Assembly: GCA_964461835.1 (NCBI GenBank)
Contig: CAYWVO010000001.1
Span: forward strand, 62,001-126,000
From: CAYWVO01 sp964461835
GTDB taxonomy: Bacteria; Zixibacteria; MSB-5A5; WJJR01; JAJRUJ01
Length of the DNA stretch: 64,000 nt
Reading direction: 5' to 3'
Shown: positions 34,532 to 43,600 of the stretch, one piece after another
Layout: each line of letters begins with the position of its first letter
How positions within the stretch are numbered: position 1 is the first letter of the stretch
Translations under genes and position numbers: made by a program
Notes under the pieces: generated by a model
The model's input: only the letters and a program-made list of their open reading frames with translations
Database searches by the model: none
What the model was told of the DNA's origin: nothing

Positions 34532-35356
34532 TTACTTACTCCGGCGTTTGACAATGTAGCGATCGGACGGTTTTCTCCCGCGGGTTTTCTTCCCCTTGGC
34601 CATCTGCCCCCACGGCGAGCACGGATGTCGGCCGCCGGACGAGCGCCCCTCACCACCACCCATCGGGTGGTCGACCGGATTTTTGGCGACGCCGCGAACG
34701 CGGGGGCGACGACCGCGCCAGCGACTGGCCCCGGCTTTGCCATACGAAATATTAATATGGTCGACGTTGCCGACTTGCCCGATGGTCGCGGTACACTCCA
34801 GGGGTATAAGCCGAACCTCACCGGACGGCAGCCGGACGTGTCCGAATTTTCCTTCTTTTGCCGCCAGAACGGCGATGGTACCGGCACCCCGGACAATTTG
34901 CCCGCCTTTGCCGGGACGCATTTCAATATTATGCACGGCTGTGCCCACCGGCAACCGGCCCAAGGGAAGGCAATTGCCCGGCTTAATATCGGCATTTTCA
35001 CCGGCCTCGACGGTATCTCCCACGCGCAAGCCATTGGGCGCTAAGATATACCGCTTTTCCCCGTCGACATAATGCAGCAGGGCGATACGCGCCGACCGAT
35101 TGGGATCATACTCGATCGCAACGACATTGGCCGGAATACCGGGCTTGTCGCGTTTGAAGTCGATAATCCGATAGGCGCGGCGATGTCCCCCCCCACGCGC
35201 GCGGGTAGTGATGCGCCCTTTATTATTGCGCCCGCCGGATTTACGCAACGGTTCCAGCAATGACTTTTCCGGTTCCGACTTGGTGATTTCGGCAAAATCC
35301 GGCACCGTGCGATGCCGCATTCCGTCCGAGGTCGGTTTGTACTTTTTTATGCCCAT
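34532..35356 (-). CDS. rplB: 50S ribosomal protein L2
   Basis: A 274-residue L2, required for subunit association and peptidyl transferase. Motifs: GRNNKGRITTRARGGGHRRAYR, IEYDPNRSARIALLHY, and NPVDHPMGGGEGRSSGGRHP with the conserved His. Length matches E. coli (273). Confidence 0.98.
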   Translation of the reverse strand: MGIKKYKPTSDGMRHRTVPDFAEITKSEPEKSLLEPLRKSGGRNNKGRITTRARGGGHRRAYRIIDFKRDKPGIPANVVAIEYDPNRSARIALLHYVDGEKRYILAPNGLRVGDTVEAGENADIKPGNCLPLGRLPVGTAVHNIEMRPGKGGQIVRGAGTIAVLAAKEGKFGHVRLPSGEVRLIPLECTATIGQVGNVDHINISYGKAGASRWRGRRPRVRGVAKNPVDHPMGGGEGRSSGGRHPCSPWGQMAKGKKTRGRKPSDRYIVKRRSK

Positions 35357-35375
35357 ACCATCTTAATGATCGCGA

Positions 35376-35669
35376 TTAGAGGTTTTCAAACAGCGGCAGA
35401 ACCTGCCCTTCCTTGAGTTTGACCACGGCCTTCTTCCAGCTCGGCCGCCGACCGGTAAACCGTCCCAGACTCTTGATCTTGCCGCGCACATTCTGGGTGC
35501 TGACCGATTCCACCTTAACTTTGAATAACTCCTCTACCGCGCGTTTAATTTCCAATTTGTTGGTGGACTCATCCACAACAAAAGCATAGCGATTGAAGTC
35601 TTCCCGCAGGACAACGCTGCGCTCCGTAGTCAATGCACGACCGATAATCTCCCGGGGATCCCGCTTCAT
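35376..35669 (-). CDS. rplW: 50S ribosomal protein L23
   Basis: About 97 residues from the ATG at 35669, preferred over a GTG nine bases upstream because it forms an ATGA overlap with the rplD stop and starts on the family-like MKRDPREIIGRALTTE. Motifs: YAFVVDESTNKLEIKRAVEELFKVKV and NVRGKIKSLGRFTGRRPSWKKA. L23 is the docking site for trigger factor and SRP at the tunnel exit. Confidence 0.95.
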   Translation of the reverse strand: MKRDPREIIGRALTTERSVVLREDFNRYAFVVDESTNKLEIKRAVEELFKVKVESVSTQNVRGKIKSLGRFTGRRPSWKKAVVKLKEGQVLPLFENL

Positions 35670-36298
35670 GATCCACACACCTCCACCAGGCTTTCCAGCC
35701 CGGCCTTGGTGAATAACAACTCTTCACTGGTCATGACCTCGTAGGCGTTGGTTTGCTGCGCACGCAGATGATTCACCGCCGGAATATTGCGTACCGACTT
35801 ACCGACCGATATATCCTTGCTCTCGGTGAGAAACAACACGGTACTCCCGAGCACGCCGATATTCTGGAGAATATTAATGAAATCTTTGGTTTTTGGTGGA
35901 TCAATCTGGACGTCTTCGATGATGTGCAGGTTGCCTTCCCGGGCACGAAGCGACAGCGCGGAACGGAGGGCCAATCGCTTCACTTTCTTGGGCAATTTTT
36001 CGCGATGGGAATGCGGTCGGGGTCCAAAAATCCGGCCGCCGCCGACCCACAACGGTGAGCGATTGGTCCCGGCGCGTGCCCGCCCGGTCCCTTTTTGCCG
36101 CCAGGGTTTTGCGCCGCCGCCGCGTACCTCGGTGCGTGTCTTGGTCTTGGCTGTCCCCTGGCGTTGATTGGCCAGGTACATGCGCACATACGCGTGCAAA
36201 GCCGACGAATGCGGTTCGATACCGAAAAGCGACTCCGGCAATTCCATGTCGGAGATTTTGGTACCTGCTTGATCGTATACTGGTGCTTTTACCGCCAT
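35666..36298 (-). CDS. rplD: 50S ribosomal protein L4
   Basis: A 210-residue L4 with the extended tunnel loop (TRTEVRGGGAKPWRQKGTGRARAG, followed by RSPLWVGGG) and the C-terminal domain (GLESLVEVCG). In E. coli L4 represses the S10 operon through its leader; no leader equivalent was identified. It overlaps rplW by four bases. Confidence 0.98.
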   Translation of the reverse strand: MAVKAPVYDQAGTKISDMELPESLFGIEPHSSALHAYVRMYLANQRQGTAKTKTRTEVRGGGAKPWRQKGTGRARAGTNRSPLWVGGGRIFGPRPHSHREKLPKKVKRLALRSALSLRAREGNLHIIEDVQIDPPKTKDFINILQNIGVLGSTVLFLTESKDISVGKSVRNIPAVNHLRAQQTNAYEVMTSEELLFTKAGLESLVEVCGS

Positions 36299-36336
36299 GA
36301 GTCCTGTCGTCCTTACCTACGTTGAGCGAAAGCGCC

Positions 36337-36960
36337 CTACTTCTTCCGGATAACCACCAGTCCGTTTCGGGGGCCCGGAACTGCTCCCTTGAGGACCAGG
36401 AGATTCTTCTCCGTATCTACGTCAACAACTTCAATATTACGAACGGTTACCTTCTCATTGCCCATGCGGCCGGCCATCCGGTGCCCCTTGAAGACCCGCG
36501 ACGGGTCCGATGATTGGCCGATTGAACCCGGCGCCCGCCAGCGGTCCGATTGGCCGTGCGTCTTTTGAGCACCGGAAAATCCATGCCGTTTCATGGTGCC
36601 GGCGAACCCACGGCCCTTAGAGGTGCCGGTCACACGGACCTTATCTCCAATTTGAAACTCCTCCACCGTCCAGATATCGCCCGCTTTGAGTTCTTCCCCC
36701 GGCTCATCCAGGCGGAGTTCCTTCATATGGCGGACCGGGTCCGCGTTGACCTTATCAAAATAGCCCCGGAGTGGCTTGGATACCAACTTCTTGCGTCGTT
36801 CGCCATAGCCCAACACGACCGCATCATAGCCGTCACTTTCCCTGGTTTTGATCTGCAAGATCGGGCAGGGACCGGCGGCGACCACCGTCACCGGTACATG
36901 GTTCCCGGTCTCGGTGAACACGCGCGTCATGCCAATTTTTGTCCCCAGGAGCTGCCGCAT
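36337..36960 (-). CDS. rplC: 50S ribosomal protein L3
   Basis: A 207-residue L3: MRQLLGTKIGMTRVFTETG start, GTSKGRGFAGTMKRHGFSG, GSIGQSSDPSRVFKGHRMAGRMG, and the C-terminal LLVLKGAVPGPRNGLVVIRK. It is one of the two proteins that initiate 50S assembly and reaches toward the peptidyl transferase centre. Confidence 0.98.
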   Translation of the reverse strand: MRQLLGTKIGMTRVFTETGNHVPVTVVAAGPCPILQIKTRESDGYDAVVLGYGERRKKLVSKPLRGYFDKVNADPVRHMKELRLDEPGEELKAGDIWTVEEFQIGDKVRVTGTSKGRGFAGTMKRHGFSGAQKTHGQSDRWRAPGSIGQSSDPSRVFKGHRMAGRMGNEKVTVRNIEVVDVDTEKNLLVLKGAVPGPRNGLVVIRKK

Positions 36961-36997
36961 TGGTTACCCCATCGTTACTGCCGGTGACCACAAATGG

Positions 36998-37315
36998 TCA
37001 GACCTTAATCTCCACGTCGACCCCGGCCGGCAAATCAAGTTTCATCAGTGCATCGACCGTTTGTGGGGATGATTCGACGATATCAATCAGCCGTTTGTGG
37101 ATGCGCATTTCAAATTGTTCGCGGGATTTCTTGTCAACGTGAGGAGAGCGCAAGACGGTATAGACCGTACGCTTAGTCGGTAGTGGCACCGGCCCGATAA
37201 CCCGGGCGCCGGTCCGCATGGCTGTACGCGAAATCTCCTTTGTCGATCGATCAAGCGCCCGATGATCATACGCTTTTAATCGAATTCGTATCCGCTGTCC
37301 AACTTCCATATTCAC
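36998..37315 (-). CDS. rpsJ: 30S ribosomal protein S10
   Basis: A 105-residue S10 (NusE): IRIRLKAYDHRALDRSTKEI, GARVIGPVPLPTKRTVYTVLRSPHVDKKSREQFEMR, and LPAGVDVEIKV are intact. It acts in the 30S head and also with NusB and NusG in transcription antitermination. It is first gene of the S10 operon here, 138 bases after fusA, with a promoter candidate in that gap. Confidence 0.98.
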   Translation of the reverse strand: MNMEVGQRIRIRLKAYDHRALDRSTKEISRTAMRTGARVIGPVPLPTKRTVYTVLRSPHVDKKSREQFEMRIHKRLIDIVESSPQTVDALMKLDLPAGVDVEIKV

Positions 37316-37399
37316 TTCATCCGCTCCCTGGTCGGCCCTGCCAAATATTTTATTTGCCGGCGAATGCCTCCCAGGCCCGCCAAATCAAAAAGAACCTGC

Positions 37400-37427
37400 A
37401 ATATATAGGCAAATTTTTATTACGCAA
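37400..37427 (-). promoter_or_regulatory. Candidate promoter of the S10 operon
   Basis: On the minus strand TTGCGT (37422-37427) and TATATT (37400-37405) are separated by 16 bases, with A/T-rich DNA immediately upstream resembling an UP element. It lies in the 138-base gap between fusA and rpsJ, the largest AT-rich gap inside the block, and is well placed to initiate rpsJ transcription. Confidence 0.5.
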
Positions 37428-37453
37428 TAGTTTTTACCTGCCATTGACATTTT

Positions 37454-39577
37454 TTATTCTGATTGTGGCGTCTCCACCGGCTTCGCTCGGCTTTGCCATC
37501 CCGGCGCGGTAATCCCCAAGACCGACTGCAGCAATTTCTCCGGCACCGGAGCGTAATGCGAAAATTCCATCGAATACACCGCGCGGCCCTGCGAAAGAGA
37601 GCGCAGCCGGGTGGCATAGCCGAACATCTCCGAAAGCGGCGCGACCGCCGTCACAACCCGCCCATCCGTCCGGGAACCTAGGCCCTTGATCTTGCTGCGC
37701 CGGGTATTGAGATCACCGATGACATCCCCCATGTACTGCTCGGGGACGATCACCTCCACGCTCATATACGGCTCGAGCAATGTCGGCCTTGCTTTGGACG
37801 CCGCGTCCTGAAAAGCTGCTGAACCGGCGATACGATAGGCGACCTCACTGGCATCTTCCTCATGCGTGGAGCCGCCCTCCAGAACAGCGATGACATCAAC
37901 TACCGGATAGCCGGCCAGCACGCCGTAATCCAGCGTGCTGCGCACACCTTCTTCAACCGCCCCGATGAATTCTTCCGGAATCTCGCCGCCGGAGACGTTA
38001 TTGATAAACTCAAATCCTGCACCGGAATCAGCCGGTTTGACCAGTAGCTTCACATGACCGTAATGTCCGCGACCGCCGGTCTGCCGAATATACTTGCCTT
38101 CACCAAAACCCTCCTCAGCGACCGTCTCGCGATACGCGACCTGCGGTTTGCCGACATTCGCCTGGACAGAGAATTCACGGATCATTCGTTCAGTGAGCAC
38201 TTCCAGATGTAATTCGCCCATACCGGAAATGATGGTCTGCCCCGTCTGATCATCAGTGCGAATAACAAAGGTCGGATCTTCATCGGCCAGACGGTCCAGT
38301 ACTCCTGAGAGCTTCTCCTGATCGGCTTTGGTCTTGGGTTCAATGGCGACCGAGATCACCGGCTCCGGGAAGACCATGCGCTCAAGCAAGACCTGATGCT
38401 TTTGCGGACACAGGGTATTTCCCGTGGTCGTATGTTTTAACCCGACCGCCGCGACAATATCGCCAGCCGAGGCGGTTTTCAGTTGTTCGCGCTTATTGGC
38501 ATGCATCGCCAAGAGACGGGTGACTCGTTCCCGCTTATCGGCAATGGGGTTATAGACTGAATCCCCGACCGAGACCCGGCCGGAGTAAATGCGCAAATAC
38601 GTTAACCGTCCCACATGCGGGTCGGACACAATCTTAAAGGCCAATGCTGAAAATGGTTCGGAATCAGATGCGGCGCGTTTGATTTCTTTACCGGTCTTGG
38701 GATCGATGCCGGTGACCGGAGGTAGATCAATGGGCGAGGGCAAGAGGTCGATAATACGGTCGAGCAGCTTCTGGACACCTTTGTTCTTAAAGGAGGAGCC
38801 GCATAGAACCGGGACAAACTTGCAATCGATAATTGCCTGGCGCATCGCCACTAAGAGTTCTGACGATTCGATCGGTTCATCATTCAAAAACTTCTCCATT
38901 AACCGGTCATCGTAGTTCGACACGGCCTCCAGCAACTTTTCCCGATAGGTATTCGCCGCTTCGGCCATATCATCCGGAATCGGCATATCCTCGAACGTTG
39001 CGCCCAGTGATTCCTCGTGGGCGAGTCGATAATTCATGTCGATAAGATCCACGATTCCAGTAAAGGTCTCCCCGCTGCCAGCCGGGAGTGTAATCGGGAC
39101 GGCATTGGCATTGAGACGCTCATTCATCATCTGCAGGACGTTGTAGAAGTCTGCCCCGACCCGGTCCATTTTGTTGACGTAGGCCAATCGGGGAACGCCG
39201 TAGCGATCCGCCTGCCGCCAGACCGTCTCCGATTGCGGCTCCACACCGCCGACGGCACAGAATATGGCAACGACGCCGTCCAGGACACGCAAGGCTCGCT
39301 CGACTTCCGCGGTGAAATCAACATGGCCGGGGGTATCGATGATATTGATGCGATGGTCCCGCCAGAAGCAGGTTGTGGCGGCGGAGGTAATGGTAATACC
39401 CCGCTCTTTCTCCTGGGCCATCCAGTCCATCACGGCTGCGCCTTCATCGACCTCACCCATGCGGTGGGTTTTGCCGGAGTAGTAGAGAATACGCTCGGTG
39501 GTGGTGGTCTTGCCCGCATCAATATGTGCGGCAATGCCGATATTGCGGATTTTTTTCATGTCAGTCATCGTCACCAC
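37454..39577 (-). CDS. fusA: Translation elongation factor G
   Basis: About 704-707 residues. GTPase motifs AAHIDAGKTTTTERIL, DTPGHVDFTAEVERAL and NKMDRVGAD are intact, followed by the five-domain EF-G architecture (domain IV includes GRGHYGHVKLLVKP, domain V includes EVIVPEQYMGDVIGDLNTRR). EF-G drives translocation and ribosome recycling. The first codon is GTG at 39577; an ATG nine bases later (39568) starting MTDMKKIRN is equally plausible. It follows rpsG after a terminator-like hairpin. Confidence 0.97.
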   Translation of the reverse strand: MVTMTDMKKIRNIGIAAHIDAGKTTTTERILYYSGKTHRMGEVDEGAAVMDWMAQEKERGITITSAATTCFWRDHRINIIDTPGHVDFTAEVERALRVLDGVVAIFCAVGGVEPQSETVWRQADRYGVPRLAYVNKMDRVGADFYNVLQMMNERLNANAVPITLPAGSGETFTGIVDLIDMNYRLAHEESLGATFEDMPIPDDMAEAANTYREKLLEAVSNYDDRLMEKFLNDEPIESSELLVAMRQAIIDCKFVPVLCGSSFKNKGVQKLLDRIIDLLPSPIDLPPVTGIDPKTGKEIKRAASDSEPFSALAFKIVSDPHVGRLTYLRIYSGRVSVGDSVYNPIADKRERVTRLLAMHANKREQLKTASAGDIVAAVGLKHTTTGNTLCPQKHQVLLERMVFPEPVISVAIEPKTKADQEKLSGVLDRLADEDPTFVIRTDDQTGQTIISGMGELHLEVLTERMIREFSVQANVGKPQVAYRETVAEEGFGEGKYIRQTGGRGHYGHVKLLVKPADSGAGFEFINNVSGGEIPEEFIGAVEEGVRSTLDYGVLAGYPVVDVIAVLEGGSTHEEDASEVAYRIAGSAAFQDAASKARPTLLEPYMSVEVIVPEQYMGDVIGDLNTRRSKIKGLGSRTDGRVVTAVAPLSEMFGYATRLRSLSQGRAVYSMEFSHYAPVPEKLLQSVLGITAPGWQSRAKPVETPQSE

Positions 39578-39606
39578 TCACCCGGTTAGGCGCTTCTAAC
39601 CCATAC

Positions 39607-39637
39607 AAAAAGCCCCCGAAACGCGCATTCCGGGGGC
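39607..39637 (-). terminator. Terminator-like hairpin between rpsG and fusA
   Basis: On the minus strand GCCCCCGGAA pairs with TTTCGGGGGC (ten pairs including one G-T, six-base loop), followed by TTTTT. It lies between the rpsG stop and the fusA start, in the middle of an otherwise continuous operon, so it probably works as a partial terminator or RNA processing/attenuation site. Confidence 0.7.
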
Positions 39638-39697
39638 AGAGATATATTCTGCAACAACCCCGGCTATGGTTTCCCTTCGTCGCGTGTGATCATCATG

Positions 39698-40168
39698 CTA
39701 CCAACGGAAGTGTGCGAACGCCTTGTTCGCTTCCGCCATTCGGTGCGTATCTTCCCGTTTCTTGATTGTCGCGCCTTCTTTTTTAGAAGCCGCGATCAGT
39801 TCCCCCGCCAACTTTTCCGCCATTGAGTGTTCCGGACGGCCCTTGGCAAATGAAATTAGCCAGCGTATCGCCAATGCGGTCCGCCGATTCGGCCGCACTT
39901 CCAACGGCACCTGATACGTCGCACCACCGACCCGCCGTGATTTGACTTCGACAATCGGCTTCACATTCTCCAGTGCCTTCTTAAAGATCTCCAGCCCCGG
40001 TTGCTGCGTCTGATTTTCCACGCGGTCGAGTGCAGAGTAGAAAATCCACTCTGCCGTGCTGCGCTTGCCGCGACGCATCAACCCGTTGATGAAGCGCGTC
40101 ACAATGACTTCTTTAAACTTCGGATCCGGCAGGATTGTTCGCTTTGCCGGTGGTTTTCGCCGAGGCAT
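39698..40168 (-). CDS. rpsG: 30S ribosomal protein S7
   Basis: A 156-residue S7: MPRRKPPAKRTILPDPKF, FINGLMRRGKRSTAEWIFY, KSRRVGGATYQVPLEVRPNRR, and REDTHRMAEANKAFAHFRW at the end. S7 nucleates assembly of the 30S head. In E. coli it regulates the str operon; a binding site was not identified here. It sits 43 bases after rpsL. Confidence 0.98.
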   Translation of the reverse strand: MPRRKPPAKRTILPDPKFKEVIVTRFINGLMRRGKRSTAEWIFYSALDRVENQTQQPGLEIFKKALENVKPIVEVKSRRVGGATYQVPLEVRPNRRTALAIRWLISFAKGRPEHSMAEKLAGELIAASKKEGATIKKREDTHRMAEANKAFAHFRW

Positions 40169-40211
40169 TCCCGCTCCTCAAATTCTTTGCCCGCTTCACA
40201 GCGGCCAGTAA

Positions 40212-40586
40212 TTATTTCTTCGGTCTTTTCGTTCCATATTTCGAGCGACTGTTTTTCCGATCATCGACCCCGCTGGTATCGAGGGCGCCGCGAATGATAT
40301 GATACCGCACGCCCGGCAGGTCTTTCACTCGTCCGCCGCGAATCATCACGATCGAGTGTTCCTGCAGGTTATGTCCTTCCCCCGGTATGTACGCAGTGAC
40401 GTCAATTCGGTTGGTTAACCGCACCCGCGCCACTTTGCGCAGCGCCGAATTTGGTTTTTTGGGTGTGGACGTATAGACGCGCGTACAGACCCCCCGCCGT
40501 TGCGGACAGGCGGTCAACGCCGGGGTTTTGGGCACTGCTTCGATTCGCTTGCGTCCCTTACGAATGAGTTGATTGAGGGTCGGCAA
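40212..40586 (-). CDS. rpsL: 30S ribosomal protein S12
   Basis: A 124-residue S12, the decoding-centre protein. TSTPKKPNSALRKVARVRL and GGRVKDLPGVRYHIIRG are intact. Lys43 and Lys88 (E. coli Lys42 and Lys87) are wild type, predicting streptomycin sensitivity at this locus. Asp89 is the site methylthiolated in many bacteria. It follows rpoC by 36 bases. Confidence 0.98.
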   Translation of the reverse strand: MPTLNQLIRKGRKRIEAVPKTPALTACPQRRGVCTRVYTSTPKKPNSALRKVARVRLTNRIDVTAYIPGEGHNLQEHSIVMIRGGRVKDLPGVRYHIIRGALDTSGVDDRKNSRSKYGTKRPKK

Positions 40587-40622
40587 ACTGTTCTCCTTCT
40601 TTCATCTACCGCGATTGCCGGG

Positions 40623-43600
40623 TCAGAGATTTTCCTGGAAAATGGACATCTCTTCCGGCGTTTCGCTTTCTTTCTCTTCTTCCGGCAACTGAATTTTGCC
40701 GTATGACTTGATTCCGGTTCCGGCCGGAATCAAGTGGCCAATTATAACATTTTCTTTTAGACCTTTCAAGTGGTCGGTTTTGCCGCTGACCGCCGCTTCC
40801 GTCAATACTTTCGTGGTCTCCTGGAACGAGGCGGCCGAGATAAACGATTCGGTGGAAAGCGAGGCCTTGGTGATCCCCAACAGCAAGGGCTGGAACGTGG
40901 CCGGCTCACCGCCCTCCATGATGATGCTCTCGTTTTCCTCGCGGAAGGCAATCCGGTCGACGACTTCCCCTTCGAGGAAATTAGTGTCACCGGTCAAATC
41001 GACGCGGACCTTCTGCAGCATCTGGCGCACGATGACCTCGATGTGTTTATCGTTGATCTTTACGCCCTGCAGCCGGTAGACCTCCTGGATTTCGTTCACC
41101 AGGTATTCCTGTACATCGTTCACACCCTTAATGACCAGGATATCATGCGGGTCGACCGATCCTTCGCAGAGCCGGTCGCCGGCAGTCACCCGGTCACCGT
41201 TATGGATCAGCAGGTGTTTTCCGTGCGGGACCAGGTATTCCGAGACTTCTTCGTTTTCGCCACGGACGGTGACCGGAGTCGATCCACGGATGACCTTACC
41301 CATTTCCATCTCTACGATCCCGTCAATTTCGGTGACGACTGACGGATCGCGGGGACGGCGGGCCTCAAACAGCTCGGCTACACGCGGCAGACCGCCGGTA
41401 ATATCGCGAGTTTTGGAAATCGAGCGCGGAATTCTAACCAGTTCCTGTCCGGTGTACACCGTGTCGCCTTCGTTGACCGCCAGCCGCGCCCCGGTGGGCA
41501 GGAAGTATCCGGCCAGCACTTTACTTGTGGCTTTCGGATCAAGGATCTTGATGCTGGGCAAGGGGATCCGCTCGCGCCGTTCCTGTGGTTCGGTAATAAT
41601 CGACTGCCGTCGCCCGGTGGTCTCATCCAGTTCCTCGGAAACTGTCACACCATCGATGATATCTGAGAACTTTACTTTACCATCGTGCTCGGATAGAATA
41701 GTCGAGGTGTACGGATCCCACTCAAAGAGCACTTCTTCTTTGCCGACTTTCTCGCCGTCTTTCTTCCGCAAAATTGCTGCGTACGGCACATTCATCCGGG
41801 CCCGAACGCGGCCCTGGTCATCGAGAATTTGGAGTTCGCCGTCGCGATTGATTATCACCGTATCGCCGGGGGGCGTATCGAAGAACTTGACGGATTCCAG
41901 TTTGATCGTGCCGGAGACTTTGGCCAAGACCTTGGACTGCTCGGCAATACGGGCGGCGGTCCCCCCAATGTGGAAGGTGCGCAACGTGAGCTGCGTGCCG
42001 GGCTCGCCAATCGATTGCGCGGCAATGACGCCCACCGCCTCACCAACATCGACCATGCGATTTGTCGCCAAGTTGCGGCCATAGCAGTTGGCACACACAC
42101 CACGACGCGATTCGCAGGTCAAAACCGAGCGGATACGAACCGTGTCAAGGCCGGAGTCTTCAATTGCTTGTGCCTCGTCCTCGGTAATCTGTTCCCCGGA
42201 ATTCGCCAGCACATCTCCGGTGATCGGATCAATCACATCATCAAGCGCCACGCGGCCGAGGATACGATCATACAAAGACTCGATTACCTCTTCGCCCTCT
42301 TTCAAGGCGGTGATCGAAAGCCCCATGATGGTGTCACAATCTTCTTCGTTGATAATGACGTCCTGGGCCACGTCCACCAGTCGCCGGGTCAAATACCCCG
42401 CATCGGCGGTCTTCAGCGCGGTGTCGGCCAGTCCCTTGCGTGCCCCGTGCGTGGAGATGAAGTACTCCATCACGTTGAGACCTTCGCGGAAGTTCGCTGT
42501 GATCGGCGATTCGATGATTTCACCGATTTGCCCGGTGATCTTCTTCTGCGGTTTCGCCATCAAGCCGCGCATCCCGGCGAGCTGGCGAATCTGTTCTTTC
42601 GATCCTCGCGCACCGGAGTCCGCCATCATAAAGACCGGATTAAACCCGTCGCGGTCCTCTTTCAGCCGCTCAAACATCACCTCGGCAATTTCCGACGTGG
42701 TGTGGGTCCAGATATCGATGACTTTGTTGTACCGTTCACTGTTGGTAATCACGCCGCGATTGTATTGTTTTTGAATACGCGTAACTTCTTTTTGGGCGGT
42801 GCTGACCAGTTCCTGTTTTTCCGGTGGGATCAGCATGTCGTCGATCCCGACCGTAACACCGGCGCGGGTAGCGTATTCAAAGCCGAGACGCTTTAAATTG
42901 TCCAGAAATTGTGCGGAGGGATACGGACCGTACAGCAGGAAGCAACGTTGAATCAGTTGCTCCAGCTTTTTCTTGGACGCCACCTCGTTGAAGAACCCGA
43001 GTTTTTCCGGCAAGATCGAAGAGAAGATAATCCGTCCGCAGGTGGTCTCCATCATCTCGCCATCATCCTGCTGGACTTTAATCAGCGCATGCATGTCGAT
43101 GTGCCCGAAATCCAGTGCCATTTGTGCTTCGTCGATAGAAGAAAAGACCTTGCCTTCGCCCATGGCCTCCGGACGATCCTTGGTGAGGTAATAACAACCG
43201 AGCACCATATCCTGCGACGGTGTGCAAATCGGGCGACCGGATGCCGGCGAGAGGATATTGTTGTTGGCGAACATCAGCACCCGGGCTTCCAGTTGTGCTT
43301 CAAATGACAGCGGTACATGAACCGCCATCTGGTCACCGTCAAAGTCGGCATTGAACGCCTCACAGACCAGTGGGTGCAATTTGATCGCTTTACCTTCCAC
43401 CAACACGGGATAAAACGCTTGAATTCCCAGCCGGTGCAACGTCGGTGCACGGTTGAGCAGGACGGGGTGTTCGTGAATGATTTCTTCCAGGATATCCCAG
43501 ACTTCGGGTCGTTCGCGCTCCACCAGCCGCTTTGCCGATTTCACCGTCTGCACATAGCCGCGTTCTTCCAACTTCATGATGATAAACGGCTTAAACAGCT

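Noticed and set aside
41131..42896. Two long plus-strand frames (317 and 355 codons) opposite rpoC
   Set aside because: Shadows of the rpoC gene in a GC-rich genome; no ribosome binding sites or recognisable motifs.
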